From Rhodothermales bacterium (GTDB lineage Bacteria; Bacteroidota; Rhodothermia; Rhodothermales; Bin80), in contig CATQHT010000003.1 of assembly GCA_958296045.1 (NCBI GenBank), positions 1,313,246 through 1,377,245 on the forward strand: a stretch of 64,000 nt of DNA. Direction: 5' to 3'. Position 1 is the first letter of the stretch; every line of letters starts with the position of its first letter. The position numbers and the translations under genes are program-made. Below are positions 10,387 to 19,138 of the stretch, piece by piece. Under the pieces are notes generated by a model. It had not been told where the DNA came from, searched no databases, and saw only the letters and a list, made by a program, of their open reading frames with translations.

Positions 10387-11511
10387 ATGGAGTTTGAGCT
10401 AGTCCACCAGGATGGCCCTGCACGTGCTGCACTGCTCACCACGGCCCATGGCATTGTTGCTACGCCGGTGTTTATGCCTGTGGGCACGGTAGCCACCGTA
10501 AAGGGCATCACACCCCGTACGTTGATTAGCGACGTTGGCGCGCAGATTATCCTTAGCAATACGTACCATCTGCATCTGCGGCCAGGGTCCGAGGTGGTGC
10601 AGGCTGCTGGGGGGTTGCACCGCTTTATGGGTTGGAAGAGACCGATACTGACCGATTCCGGGGGCTTTCAGGTGTTTTCGCTGGCCGCCCGGTGCAAGGT
10701 GTCAGATGACGGTGCCACGTTTCAGAGCCACCTTGACGGGTCCCGTCACCACTTTTCGCCAGAGTCGGTCATAGAAGTCCAGCGCGCGTTAGGCAGCGAC
10801 ATCATGATGGTGCTGGACGAGTGTCCGCCTGGAGGCGCGCCGCGTGCTCAAGTGGCCAGGGCATGCGCACGGACGATCGGGTGGGCTGCCCGCAGTCTGG
10901 AGCATTATCGGACTACCAAGCCACTGTACGGGGCGTCGCAGGCGCTGTTTGCCATCGTCCAGGGGGGCACGCGTCCCGCTTTGCGCACGGAGTGCGCCGA
11001 GGCTCTGGTGGCGATGCAGTTTCCAGGGTATGCGATCGGAGGGCTATCTGTGGGGGAGGCTCCAAGCGACATGTATGCGACTACGGAGCACGTTACGCGT
11101 TTGTTGCCAGCCGACAAGCCCCGATACCTTATGGGTGTTGGGACGCCCGCCGATCTCTTAGAGGCTGTGGCTCGTGGTGTGGACATGTTTGACTGTGTGA
11201 TGCCTACGCGGAACGGGCGCAACGGCATGGTTTTCACCTCGCGCGGCGTGATCAACATCCGCAATGCGCGCTGGGAGCGGGACTTTTCACCTTTGGATCC
11301 CGGACTGGACGCGTATGCCAGCCAGAATTTCTCGAAGGCGTATGTGCGCCACCTGTTTCAGGCGCGGGAGATTCTGGGACTTCAGTTGGCGTCTGTACAG
11401 AATCTGTTACTATATCACTGGCTTATGCGCAGCGCCCGCAAGGCCATCTTGGATGACTGTTTCGCCGATTTTCAGGCGACGATGCAGCCGCGCGTCAGCC
11501 GGCGCCTATAG
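10387..11511 (+). CDS. tgt: tRNA-guanine transglycosylase lacking the zinc cysteines
   Basis: 374 residues. ATG 10387 is preferred over ATG 10372 because it gives the family's usual beginning (MEFELVHQDG) and lies just after the upstream stop. The enzyme exchanges guanine-34 for a queuosine precursor in GUN-anticodon tRNAs. Catalytic aspartates are recognisable in LTDSGGFQVFSL and in DMFDCVMPTRNGRNG, with GGLSVGE between them. The C-terminal zinc site normally reads CxCxxC with a downstream histidine; here the segment is PLDPGLDAYASQNFS, so all three cysteines are missing, while the histidine in YVRHLF remains. I recall similar cysteine loss in other Bacteroidota Tgt proteins, so this may be a clade trait and not decay. 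Confidence 0.95.
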   Translation: MEFELVHQDGPARAALLTTAHGIVATPVFMPVGTVATVKGITPRTLISDVGAQIILSNTYHLHLRPGSEVVQAAGGLHRFMGWKRPILTDSGGFQVFSLAARCKVSDDGATFQSHLDGSRHHFSPESVIEVQRALGSDIMMVLDECPPGGAPRAQVARACARTIGWAARSLEHYRTTKPLYGASQALFAIVQGGTRPALRTECAEALVAMQFPGYAIGGLSVGEAPSDMYATTEHVTRLLPADKPRYLMGVGTPADLLEAVARGVDMFDCVMPTRNGRNGMVFTSRGVINIRNARWERDFSPLDPGLDAYASQNFSKAYVRHLFQAREILGLQLASVQNLLLYHWLMRSARKAILDDCFADFQATMQPRVSRRL

Positions 11512-11837
11512 GCTCGGGAATTCGGGCCCGCCGTTACCATTCGCTCTTGCCACTCCGTTGGCATCGAGGGACTCTGCTCCGCAGCCTGCGTGGGCACATC
11601 CACTATGGCGATCGTTATTGAAGTTGGTGGTGCGAGCGCCGCTGGCCACGGTAGCGGCGGCTCTCGCCTGCATGGGCAGCGTCAACGGTTGGGTGCTCTT
11701 ATTGACCAGCATCCACTAAACAATGGTGAAGCAGCGGCTGTCGATGGATATAGGCAGTATGTGCATCCAACTATCTGCAGTTGGAGACCCTGTAGACAGC
11801 TATCCATGCCCCATAGGATTGGGACACGATTCCACGT

Positions 11838-11868
11838 CAACTGTCCCGTAGGCTGCATTAAACGCGGG
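11838..11868 (+). repeat. short dispersed repeat, copy 1 (partner at 48131-48161)
   Basis: About 31 bases with the core GTCCCGTAG-CTGCAT that recur at 48131-48161 with roughly five differences. Both copies lie in non-coding accessory DNA. The 3' half of this copy forms the left arm of the hairpin at 11859-11886. Confidence 0.45.
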
Positions 11869-11886
11869 AGGTTTGCCCTGCGTTTA
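11859..11886 (+). other. strong hairpin, possible transcription or mobile-element structure
   Basis: TAAACGC plus GGG pairs with CCC, a bulged T and GCGTTTA around the loop AGGTTTG, giving ten base pairs. No T-run follows, so it is not a textbook intrinsic terminator; it is also about 350 bases from the tgt stop. Confidence 0.5.
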
Positions 11887-12011
11887 TCCTGGTACGGTCC
11901 TCTACGGCTATGCTATGCGGTATCCTTAGTTGTAGGCTGATTGGGGTATCCTTCCCTTTGCGGGGGCACCAATGGCTGGTAGCTCGCGCAGGTATCGGTA
12001 TTCACCAATAT

Positions 12012-13767
12012 TCATTGGGAGCCTCTTGCAAAAGCCCGAAAAACGGCCAGTACTCCCTCCGCAGGCGCGGGGGAAGAGGTGGTACCTCCGTTGTGGGTAT
12101 CGTAATAGTAAGCGCCCGTTAGGGTATACCTTGTGGGGGAGCGGGCCTGATCGCGAATGTTGGGTAGTTACTGGATCGCGAAGCAACAATGCAACTTGAT
12201 TGGTGCCGCGCAGTAAAATACGCGCTGTGTCTGGAGCGCGAAGCATGTATGCGCAAACCGGACGGAGTCGTCCAGCAAAAGCCCGCGAACGTGCGCGAGG
12301 GGCTTGGTGTGATCCGAGCAATGTGGCGTTGAGCGAGGTCGTGGTGTTGGGCGAAGACAATCCCTAACATAACGGGACAGCCATGTCCACTGGAGCAGCG
12401 AAGCTATGTTCTTGGATAAGTCGCCAAGTGATGCTCTTCTCCTTTGCGGAGGAACTGCTCGGTTCTCTGACCGCGCCGCAGAAGAAGCTACTGGGCGTGT
12501 TGGAGATCGCTCGCGTTGAGCGCTTTATTGACGATGATTCGAAGGCCTTGCGCGGGCGTCCGCGGAAGAGTCGTGCGGCGCTTGCGCGGGCGTTTGTTGC
12601 TAAGGCGGTTTACAACATCGATACGACACGCGCGCTGATCGAACGGATTCGCTCGGACCCACAGCTGCGCCGCATCTGTGGGTGGACGCATCTACACGAG
12701 GTTCCCAGCGAGTCGACCTTTTCACGCGCTTTCGGGGAGTTTGCGCAGTCGTGTCTGCCCGATCAGGTGCATCGTGCACTGATCGACGAGTCCTACGAAG
12801 GAGAGATCGTCGGACATCTTTCACGTGATTCTACGGCGATTAAGGCGCGCGAGCGCCCTGCTACGAAGAAGTCCGCGCTGGCCAAAGACACGCATGATCA
12901 ACCGTGTAAGGGAGAAACACCTCCAAAAGAGCAACGACGCCTTGTACGTCAGTTGGACATGAGTCTGCCGGAGATGGAAGAAGATTTGCCCGGGGAGTGT
13001 AACCGAGGCGCTAAGCGCAATGCCAAAGGTTAACGGCAGAGCTGGAACGGCTATAAGCTGCACGCAGATGTGGCCGACGGGGGTGTACCAATCAGCTACC
13101 TGGTAACGTCTGCGTCGGTGCATGATAGTCAGGTGGCCATTCCCTTGGCTACGAAGTCTGCGAAGCGGGTCACGAATTTGTATGATGTGATGGATAGCGC
13201 CTATGATGCGAAGGAGATACGCCTCCACAGCGAGAGTCTTGGGCATGTGCCGATCATTGATGCGAACCCGCGTACACGCGCACGTAAGGCGGCGAAAAAG
13301 CGTGAGGCGAAGGCGCAGCGTGCGGCCGGATGGGTACCACCAGAGCGCGTACGCTACAACGAGCGTTCGACCGTCGAGCGCGTCTTTGGTCGCCTCAAGG
13401 ACGAATATGGCGGTCGCCATATTCGCGTACGTGGTCATGCGAAGGTGCTATGTCATCTTGGGTTCGGCATACTCGCGTTGACGATCGACCAAATGACGCG
13501 CCTTGTGTGCTAACTGGCTTCACCGGCGCACAGAATTGCGGTTGTAGTGGCACGTGTAGTGGGATAGGTATGCGTAATTGTCATCGCTAAGGCCCGAAAT
13601 CTGTCTTTTTGAGGTCAACCTCACTGCGTTAGTCAACGATTCTGGTGTACGTCTATCGCCTTGGGATCTCTATTGCTCCAATCCCCGTAATGCACGTGAC
13701 ATTTAGGCGCCGATTGCTGGTGCTGGAGGAGGAGCCAGAAATGCAATTTGCAAGAGGCTCATTGGGA
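12012..13767 (+). mobile_element. insertion sequence (IS4/IS5-type DDE) with inverted ends and 9-bp target duplication
   Basis: Left end GCCTCTTGCAAA (12021-12032) is the exact inverse of TTTGCAAGAGGC (13747-13758). The nine bases outside each end are identical, TCATTGGGA at 12012-12020 and 13759-13767, which is what a target-site duplication looks like. The element itself is 12021-13758 (about 1.74 kb). It holds one transposase gene, interrupted by a stop codon, and a 362-base leader before it. A shift of one to three bases in the exact ends is possible because the repeat and the inverted ends overlap in sequence. Confidence 0.85.
12383..13513 (+). pseudogene. DDE transposase interrupted by one in-frame TAA
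   Basis: Two halves in the same frame (12383-13033 and 13034-13513) are separated by a single TAA at 13031-13033. The first half has an N-terminal region ending in PSESTFSRAFGEFA and the DDE start HLSRDSTAIKARE; the second has NGYKLHADVADGG, VMDSAYDAKEIR and the C-terminal RSTVERVFGRLKDEYG with the catalytic glutamate. Order and spacing fit one IS4/IS5-superfamily transposase of about 376 residues. Loss of function by a single nonsense change is the simplest reading; suppression would restore it. Confidence 0.85.
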
Positions 13768-14029
13768 GTCGGATTGTCGGTGCGGGCGGTTTGCCATTGA
13801 GGGCGTACGTGGTCAACTAGCGATTGGTAACGGTGTTGCAGTGCGGGCTGGGATCGTGGGCCTCTCAAGGCGTATAACCAAACCACTAACATTTGCGTGC
13901 CACCATTTACCGCATCATCCAATCCGAACCCTTGATTCGACCATGAAGTGTCAAACCTCTGCAGCCCGTTCCATGCTCCTCTATTTCGACTGCACTGGAC
14001 AATTATACCGGCTAACTGGAGCGTTCCGC

Positions 14030-14354
14030 ATGCGATATCGTCGCATGCTATGCGTAGCGATCATACTGATGGCGCTGGTGATCACACACCCGGCTGCTAG
14101 CCAACCGATGTGGACTACGCCCGCCTGGATACATGTAACATCCTAAGCATTTTCGCCCAACGGTACACGCTTGGTCATTGAATTGAATGACTGTACCTTC
14201 CGCCTAGTGGATGTGGCCGCGGGTCAACGAGGTGGGCCGGCTCGTGGGCGCCATGATTGGGAGAGCCTCCGTGGGGTTGTCGCCCGACGGTACGCGCCTT
14301 GTGACTGAATTGCCCGACGGAACCGTCCGGCTGTGGCAGATAGTGTCGCAGTAA
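14030..14354 (+). pseudogene. remnant of a secreted WD40-repeat protein
   Basis: From ATG 14030 a signal peptide is readable (MRYRRMLCVAIILMALV...ASQ), followed after 38 codons by TAA. The same frame continues with a WD40 blade (FSPNGTRLVIELNDCTFRLVDVAAG), then a frameshift leads to a second blade (LSPDGTRLVTELPDGTVRLW) that ends at TAA 14352-14354. WD40 proteins need about seven blades, so this is a shortened and broken relic, not a working propeller. Confidence 0.65.
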
Positions 14355-14849
14355 CGTTGCCTGGCTCGATACCGACGTAGACGTAACATGGAAAAGAAGC
14401 GCCTATTCACCTCCAAAGCGTAACGCGTTGTGGTGGTTGGCCCGCTCCGCCAGGCAATCATGGTCGCAGTTGAGCGCGCACTTGACCTGACTGCTACACG
14501 GCCACTCATGCAAGGTAATCACCGGCTTTCTGACATGTACCAACTGCGACGTGGGTAATCAGCTAGTTATTATCGAGAATAGGCCCGAATGACGGGGCGC
14601 AACATATCGTCAGTGTTGGTGGCTCCGTCTACGATCCACCCGGGCATCGCTAGGGGATAGCAGCTGAGCCTGCCACATCATGCGTGGCTACGGAAGAAGA
14701 GCGGTGGTCAGTTTTGACGTCGATGCATGGCTAGGCAATGGTCGTTGCACCAACTGTTACAATTCAAGAGCAAGAGTAGCAAAGTTGGCTGTCTTATCTG
14801 CCTTAGTCCAGCTGAACCAGCGCTCGAACGCGGGCGTATGAGCTGAGCT
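14355..14849 (+). other. intergenic stretch, nothing recognised
   Basis: No domain, signal peptide or RNA gene is recognisable between the WD40 remnant and ispH. The ispH promoter should lie near its right edge, but I see no clear promoter motif. Confidence 0.5.
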
Positions 14850-16088
14850 GTGGCCAGAAAATTCAACATCCCCCAGTTCTACCGCGGTGGCATCGTGAGC
14901 GCCGTCAAACAGGCGCGCGCCGCGCGCGATCCGCGCAAAAGAGACCAGTCCCCCACCATCCTGGACTTCGGTCCGGTCGTCTTTGGTCTGGCGCGAAGCT
15001 TCGGATTCTGCTACGGCGTGGAGAAGGCCATAGAGATAGCCTACCGGACGCTGCGCGAGCATCCACAGCGCCGCCAGTTCATGCTGTCGGAGATGATTCA
15101 CAATCCTCATGTCAATAACGACCTTCGGCGGCGAGGTATGCGGTTCTTGCGGACCACAACCGGAAAAGAACTAATTCCGCTGCGCGAGCTGCAGCCCAAT
15201 GATATTGTCCTGATCCCGGCATTCGGGACCACGCTGGAAATCAAGCAGTCTCTGGCAGAACGCGGGCTTAACGTCAAGACCTATGATACGACCTGCCCTT
15301 TTGTGACCAAGGTATGGCGCCGAGCCGACCAGATCGGCCGCAAAGGTTTTACCATCGTGGTACACGGCAAACGGTATCACGAAGAAACGCGAGCCACGTT
15401 TTCGCATGCGCGGCAGCAGGCCCCGGTAGTTGTGGTGCGGGACATAGACGAGGCCCGGGACCTGGGGCGCATCATTGCACAAGAGGCGAAGCGAGAATTC
15501 TTTTTTGAGCGGTTTGCTGATCGCCACAGCCCCGGCTTTGACCCAGCCAAAGACTTGAAGCGTATCGGCGTAGTAAATCAGACTACGATGCTGTACCGCG
15601 AAACCGTGGCGGTTGGGGCCGAATTGCGCCGGGCTCTCGTGCGACGATACGGCGCGGATGCGATCCGAGAGCATTTCGCTGACACCAGTGACACGCTCTG
15701 CTATGCGACGCACGAGAATCAGGAGGCGACCCGTGCACTCTTGACGATGTCTGCGCATCTGGCGCTCGTCGTAGGGGGCTATAACTCCTCCAACACCAGC
15801 CAACTCGCAAGCCTCTGCCAGGAGGTTGTTCCGACGTACTTCATCCGTGATGCGCAGGAGATCCTTTCTTTGTCGGCGATTCGCCATTTTAACTATGCCG
15901 CCCAGACGCGGCATGTGACGAAAGACTGGATGCCCCAACAGCGCCCTGTTCGTATTGCGCTGACGGCTGGCGCGTCGTGCCCGGATGCGCAGCTAGATCA
16001 GGTCATCGACCGTATCACCGGGATGCTGCCGGACGCTCGGTGCGGCAAGGAAGTTCTCGAGGAATGCTATGCGCCCCTGGCTGCGTAA
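14850..16088 (+). CDS. ispH: 4-hydroxy-3-methylbut-2-enyl diphosphate reductase (IspH/LytB), long plant/cyanobacterial type
   Basis: 412 residues from GTG 14850. Last enzyme of the MEP isoprenoid pathway; an iron-sulphur enzyme that reduces HMBPP to IPP and DMAPP. The three cluster cysteines are visible in FGFCYGVEKAI, TTCPFVTKVW and SDTLCYATHENQ; substrate motifs IHNPHVNN, HGKRYHEET and GGYNSSNT are present, and GASCPDAQLDQVI closes the domain. The N-terminal extension and PAFGT (where the short bacterial form has a histidine) mark the long form also found in cyanobacteria and plastids. The next gene starts 20 bases before the stop, so they are probably co-transcribed. Confidence 0.95.
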   Translation: MARKFNIPQFYRGGIVSAVKQARAARDPRKRDQSPTILDFGPVVFGLARSFGFCYGVEKAIEIAYRTLREHPQRRQFMLSEMIHNPHVNNDLRRRGMRFLRTTTGKELIPLRELQPNDIVLIPAFGTTLEIKQSLAERGLNVKTYDTTCPFVTKVWRRADQIGRKGFTIVVHGKRYHEETRATFSHARQQAPVVVVRDIDEARDLGRIIAQEAKREFFFERFADRHSPGFDPAKDLKRIGVVNQTTMLYRETVAVGAELRRALVRRYGADAIREHFADTSDTLCYATHENQEATRALLTMSAHLALVVGGYNSSNTSQLASLCQEVVPTYFIRDAQEILSLSAIRHFNYAAQTRHVTKDWMPQQRPVRIALTAGASCPDAQLDQVIDRITGMLPDARCGKEVLEECYAPLAA

Positions 16089-16650
16089 TGGCGCCATGGT
16101 GGCGCTCAGCCTGCTCCTGGTGACAGGAGGAGCATGCGAAATCTTCGCACCGCGGATGCCGGAACCTCCGGCAGGTGAGGGAGGCACGTTTATCCAACCC
16201 GATTCGCCCGACGCGGTGATTGCTAACATCCAGGCAGCCATCCAGGAGCTGAACAGCCTCAGCTATCGCAGGTCGATGCATATGGAGCTGGAGTATGTGC
16301 CCACGGCTATCGCACAGGCACGGGATCCGTCCCTGTGGGCCGACTGGGGATATGCCGAGGAAAACAGTTATTACACCACGATTTCTGAAGCGGCTCGTCG
16401 AGGCAGTGGTCACCTGTTGCGGCTTAACAACGTCGCGAAAGAAATAGGGGACCGCCACTACAAGATGGATGCGAACTATCTTCTGGTTATCCGGCATCTG
16501 CGTGCGGGTGTCCCCGATTCTCTGCAGGGCCGACTAATCTGGGAGATGGAGCCCGATGAGAACGGTCTGTGGGCACTCAGGCGCTGGACCGACCAGGAAG
16601 TGGGCGGGGTGGCATCCTGGAGCGACCTGAAAGCGGAATTCGCCAAGTGA
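16069..16650 (+). CDS. predicted lipoprotein, NTF2-like type, first of a tandem pair
   Basis: 193 residues; ATG 16069 overlaps the end of ispH. The N-terminus is a short basic segment and a hydrophobic stretch ending in GGAC, a lipoprotein-like cleavage site, followed by a proline-rich linker. The mature part has YRRSMHMELEYVPTAIAQ and a C-terminal LWALRRWTDQE. The next gene ends in the matching AWRLQRWRDES, so the two look like diverged duplicates. The alpha-plus-beta pattern with a terminal Trp-containing strand suggests an NTF2/SnoaL-like fold, which is inference. No function can be assigned; envelope location is likely. Confidence 0.75.
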   Translation: MRPWLRNGAMVALSLLLVTGGACEIFAPRMPEPPAGEGGTFIQPDSPDAVIANIQAAIQELNSLSYRRSMHMELEYVPTAIAQARDPSLWADWGYAEENSYYTTISEAARRGSGHLLRLNNVAKEIGDRHYKMDANYLLVIRHLRAGVPDSLQGRLIWEMEPDENGLWALRRWTDQEVGGVASWSDLKAEFAK

Positions 16651-16659
16651 GTCCCAGTC

Positions 16660-17160
16660 ATGCGCAGGCTGTCTGTCTCCGTCCTGTTTGTGATGTTCGG
16701 CTGTAACCCGTTCGCCCCCAGCCTAGAAGACGGTGACCCCTATGCGCACCTTCTGGGTGATCCCACCACGATTGACGGGTACTTCACGGCATTTCAGAGC
16801 GCCTACGAGCTGCGCGACATCACCCTGTACGAGCCGCTGATCGATTCGGCGTTCGTGTTCCTCTATACCGACTTTGATGCAGGCATCGAACGCGAGTGGT
16901 CCTTCATACAAGAGCTGGAAACCACGCGACGCCTGTTAAGAAACGCCGTAGGGGTGCAGCTCCAGTGGAACCAAGTGATTAATCAGCAGGAGCTGGAGCC
17001 GCATGTGCGCACGCGCGTAGTGCGCAGCTTCAACCTGACGGTGTCGCTAGAGGGCGGCGAGGTGTTTCGGGGGGACGGCAACGTTAATTTCCTTCTTGTG
17101 CGCAACGACAGCACAGACGCCTGGAGACTGCAGCGCTGGCGCGATGAAAGCGAGCTGTAA
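16660..17160 (+). CDS. predicted lipoprotein, NTF2-like type, second of a tandem pair
   Basis: 166 residues from ATG 16660, nine bases after the preceding stop. Signal peptide MRRLSVSVLFVMF with lipobox FGC. The mature protein contains IDGYFTAFQSAYELRDITLYEPLIDSAF cut into a helix then strands, a layout like NTF2-like proteins (a helix pair, then FVFLYTDFD and later strands, ending AWRLQRWRDES). It resembles its upstream neighbour in length, order and C-terminal motif. Function unknown; the conserved tryptophan-arginine end is the clearest shared feature. Confidence 0.75.
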   Translation: MRRLSVSVLFVMFGCNPFAPSLEDGDPYAHLLGDPTTIDGYFTAFQSAYELRDITLYEPLIDSAFVFLYTDFDAGIEREWSFIQELETTRRLLRNAVGVQLQWNQVINQQELEPHVRTRVVRSFNLTVSLEGGEVFRGDGNVNFLLVRNDSTDAWRLQRWRDESEL

Positions 17161-17189
17161 TCCATCACCGTAAATCCCCGAGAGCAGCC

Positions 17190-18560
17190 ATGCAGAATGC
17201 ACTAAACTACGCTAGAGCGCACCAGGACAGGTTCCTGGCCGAGCTGTTCGATCTCCTTTCTATTCCGTCGGTCAGCACGGACCCGGCCTTTGGTGACGAC
17301 GTGGCGCGTGCTGCCGAGTGGCTTGCAGGCCATCTGGCATCGCTGGGGGCAACGGGTGCTCGCGCGCATCATACCGGCGGACATCCCATCGTGGTTGGCC
17401 AATCTGCTGGACCACGTGCTAAGCCTACCATCCTGGTGTACGGGCACTATGATGTGCAGCCGCCGGATCCTTTGGACCTGTGGATATCGCCACCCTTTGT
17501 CCCGGAGGTGCGCAACGGTCGGATCTATGCGCGTGGCGCTTGCGACGACAAGGGGCAGCTCTTTATCTGGCTGAAGGCGCTGGAGTCATACGTCAAGACA
17601 GAGGGCAGCCCACCGGTAAACATGAAGTTCATCTTAGAGGGGGAAGAAGAATCTGGTTCCACACATCTGCCCCCCTACATCAGCGGCCACGCGGACAGCT
17701 TAGCAGCTGATGTCGTGCTGATTTCCGATACCGCCTTGTTCGCACCGGGCGTGCCATCCATCACATGCGGATTGCGCGGCATGGCGTACGTGGAGGTTTC
17801 GCTTACCGGTCCAGACCGGGATCTGCATTCGGGCACGTACGGCGGAGCCATTGAGAATCCGATCAACGTGCTGGGACGCCTAATCGGGGGACTGCATGAT
17901 GCAGATCATCGCATCGCGATTAGCGGGTTTTACGACGATGTCCGGCCCCTGTCGCTGGCCGAGCGCGCCGGGTTTGCCCGGCTGCCATTTGACGAAGGCG
18001 CATGGGCAAGAGAGGTTGGCGTGCAGCATTTGCGTACCGAAGCAGGGTTTACGGCCCTGGAGGGGGCCACTTCGCGCCCTACACTTGACTGCAACGGCAT
18101 CTGGGGCGGCTATACGGGCGAAGGAGCCAAGACGGTACTCCCTTCGCGAGCCAGCGCGAAAATTTCGATGCGTCTGGTGCCGGACCAGGATCCAGCCGAC
18201 ATCGGCTGCAAGATCCGAACACATTTCGAGGAGCACGCGCCGGCCACGATGCAGGTCAGCGTCCAGGAGCTGCATGGTGCGGTACCGGTGCTAGTGAACA
18301 CGGACAGCGCGGCGATGGAGGCAGCAGCCCAGGCCCTAAATGCCGTATACAAGCAGCGGCCTCATTTCGTACGCATCGGAGGCAGCATTCCGGTGGTCGC
18401 TGACTTCAAAGAGCTGATGGGGCTAGACTGCGTGCTGATGGGCTTCGGCCTTGACTCGGATGCTATCCATTCTCCCAACGAGCATTTTGGCGTGGATCGC
18501 TTTCAGCAAGGCATCGAGGCTGCCATCCGTTTCATGGCGCTGTACGGATCCAACGTATAG
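17190..18560 (+). CDS. M20-family metallo-dipeptidase
   Basis: 456 residues from ATG 17190. Metal-site motifs of the M20 clan are all present: YGHYDVQPP (first His and catalytic Asp), ARGACDDKGQ (bridging Asp), LEGEEESGS (catalytic Glu and metal Glu), SDTALFAPG (Asp) and the C-terminal His in IHSPNEHF. A dimerisation 'lid' lies between about residues 200 and 330. The length and motif wording match the dipeptidase branch (carnosinase-like) better than acetylornithine deacetylase. Cytosolic, no signal peptide. It stands alone ahead of the tRNA gene. Confidence 0.92.
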   Translation: MQNALNYARAHQDRFLAELFDLLSIPSVSTDPAFGDDVARAAEWLAGHLASLGATGARAHHTGGHPIVVGQSAGPRAKPTILVYGHYDVQPPDPLDLWISPPFVPEVRNGRIYARGACDDKGQLFIWLKALESYVKTEGSPPVNMKFILEGEEESGSTHLPPYISGHADSLAADVVLISDTALFAPGVPSITCGLRGMAYVEVSLTGPDRDLHSGTYGGAIENPINVLGRLIGGLHDADHRIAISGFYDDVRPLSLAERAGFARLPFDEGAWAREVGVQHLRTEAGFTALEGATSRPTLDCNGIWGGYTGEGAKTVLPSRASAKISMRLVPDQDPADIGCKIRTHFEEHAPATMQVSVQELHGAVPVLVNTDSAAMEAAAQALNAVYKQRPHFVRIGGSIPVVADFKELMGLDCVLMGFGLDSDAIHSPNEHFGVDRFQQGIEAAIRFMALYGSNV

Positions 18561-18583
18561 GCTTGCCGTAGTACCAAACGCCT

Positions 18584-18668
18584 GCCCGGGTGGCGGAATC
18601 GGTAGACGCGACGGACTCAAAATCCGTTGTCCGACAAGGACGTGTGGGTTCGAGTCCCACCCCGGGTA
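18584..18668 (+). tRNA. tRNA-Leu, anticodon CAA
   Basis: An 85-base class II tRNA. Acceptor arms GCCCGGG (18584-18590) and CCCGGGT (18661-18667) pair, followed by discriminator A. The anticodon loop CTCAAAA puts CAA at 18618-18620, reading UUG. A long variable arm and T-arm GTGGG-TTCGAGT-CCCAC are clear. CCA is not encoded. The gene lies at the left edge of a long block rich in mobile DNA. Confidence 0.96.
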
Positions 18669-19056
18669 CTTGCAACGCGATGCGAATTTTAGTCGCATCG
18701 CAGCCGACCGGGTCGGATTTCGGTGGGCTGGCCGACACAGCAAGGGTTGCAACGTAGGTGTTCTTCTTATCGGCGCATGGCACGGGAGCAACAGAATCCG
18801 TCCTGCTGCGGGGTCGGCAGGTTCGTGGGCACACGAAGATGGCAGGCAGCGGCTGAGCCCACGTCCAAGCGCGGCTGATACGCCAGGTGCCATTGAGGCC
18901 TTGGTGTTCCGCGCGCTTTGTGTCGGGAGCCTTCTTCAGGCTTACTTGTGATCTTGCCTAAGTATCGATCTCAGACCTATAGACTCTGTGCCACCACCGC
19001 GGCGACTTCTTCTTTGGGATTAATGACCAAAGTACATAGGCGAAGCCTACCTTATT

Positions 19057-19130
19057 CATAAGCGGGAGGTCGTGGGCGGCCGTTGTGGGAGATGGCTGGG
19101 AGGCAGGCGTATGGCCTGTTGATGGGGGGG
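19057..19130 (+). repeat. dispersed repeat A (partners at 34771 and 53306)
   Basis: About 70 bases recur with high similarity at 53306-53378 and more weakly at 34771-34838; shared words include GGGAGGT, GGGCGGCCGTTG, AGATGGCTGG and CTGTTGATGGGGG. The 34771 copy lies a few hundred bases upstream of a decayed Tn5-like transposase, so all three may be pieces of one IS family. Confidence 0.65.
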
Positions 19131-19138
19131 GGGGGGGG
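19124..19138 (+). repeat. poly-G tract of 15
   Basis: Fifteen consecutive G at the end of repeat A. The matching position in the copy at 53306 has only five G followed by CGCAG. Either a slipped-strand expansion or an assembly artefact. Confidence 0.9.

Larger units (their letters stand above)
11512..12011 (+). other. intergenic stretch without a convincing gene
   Basis: No open frame here shows a recognisable domain, signal peptide or codon pattern like its neighbours. It contains the hairpin at 11859-11886 and a short sequence repeated at 48131 (listed separately), and ends at the insertion-sequence target site. Confidence 0.6.

Noticed and set aside
11590-12360. Several overlapping open frames between tgt and the transposase.
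   Set aside because: They overlap the hairpin and the IS end, differ in composition from real genes and show no domain.
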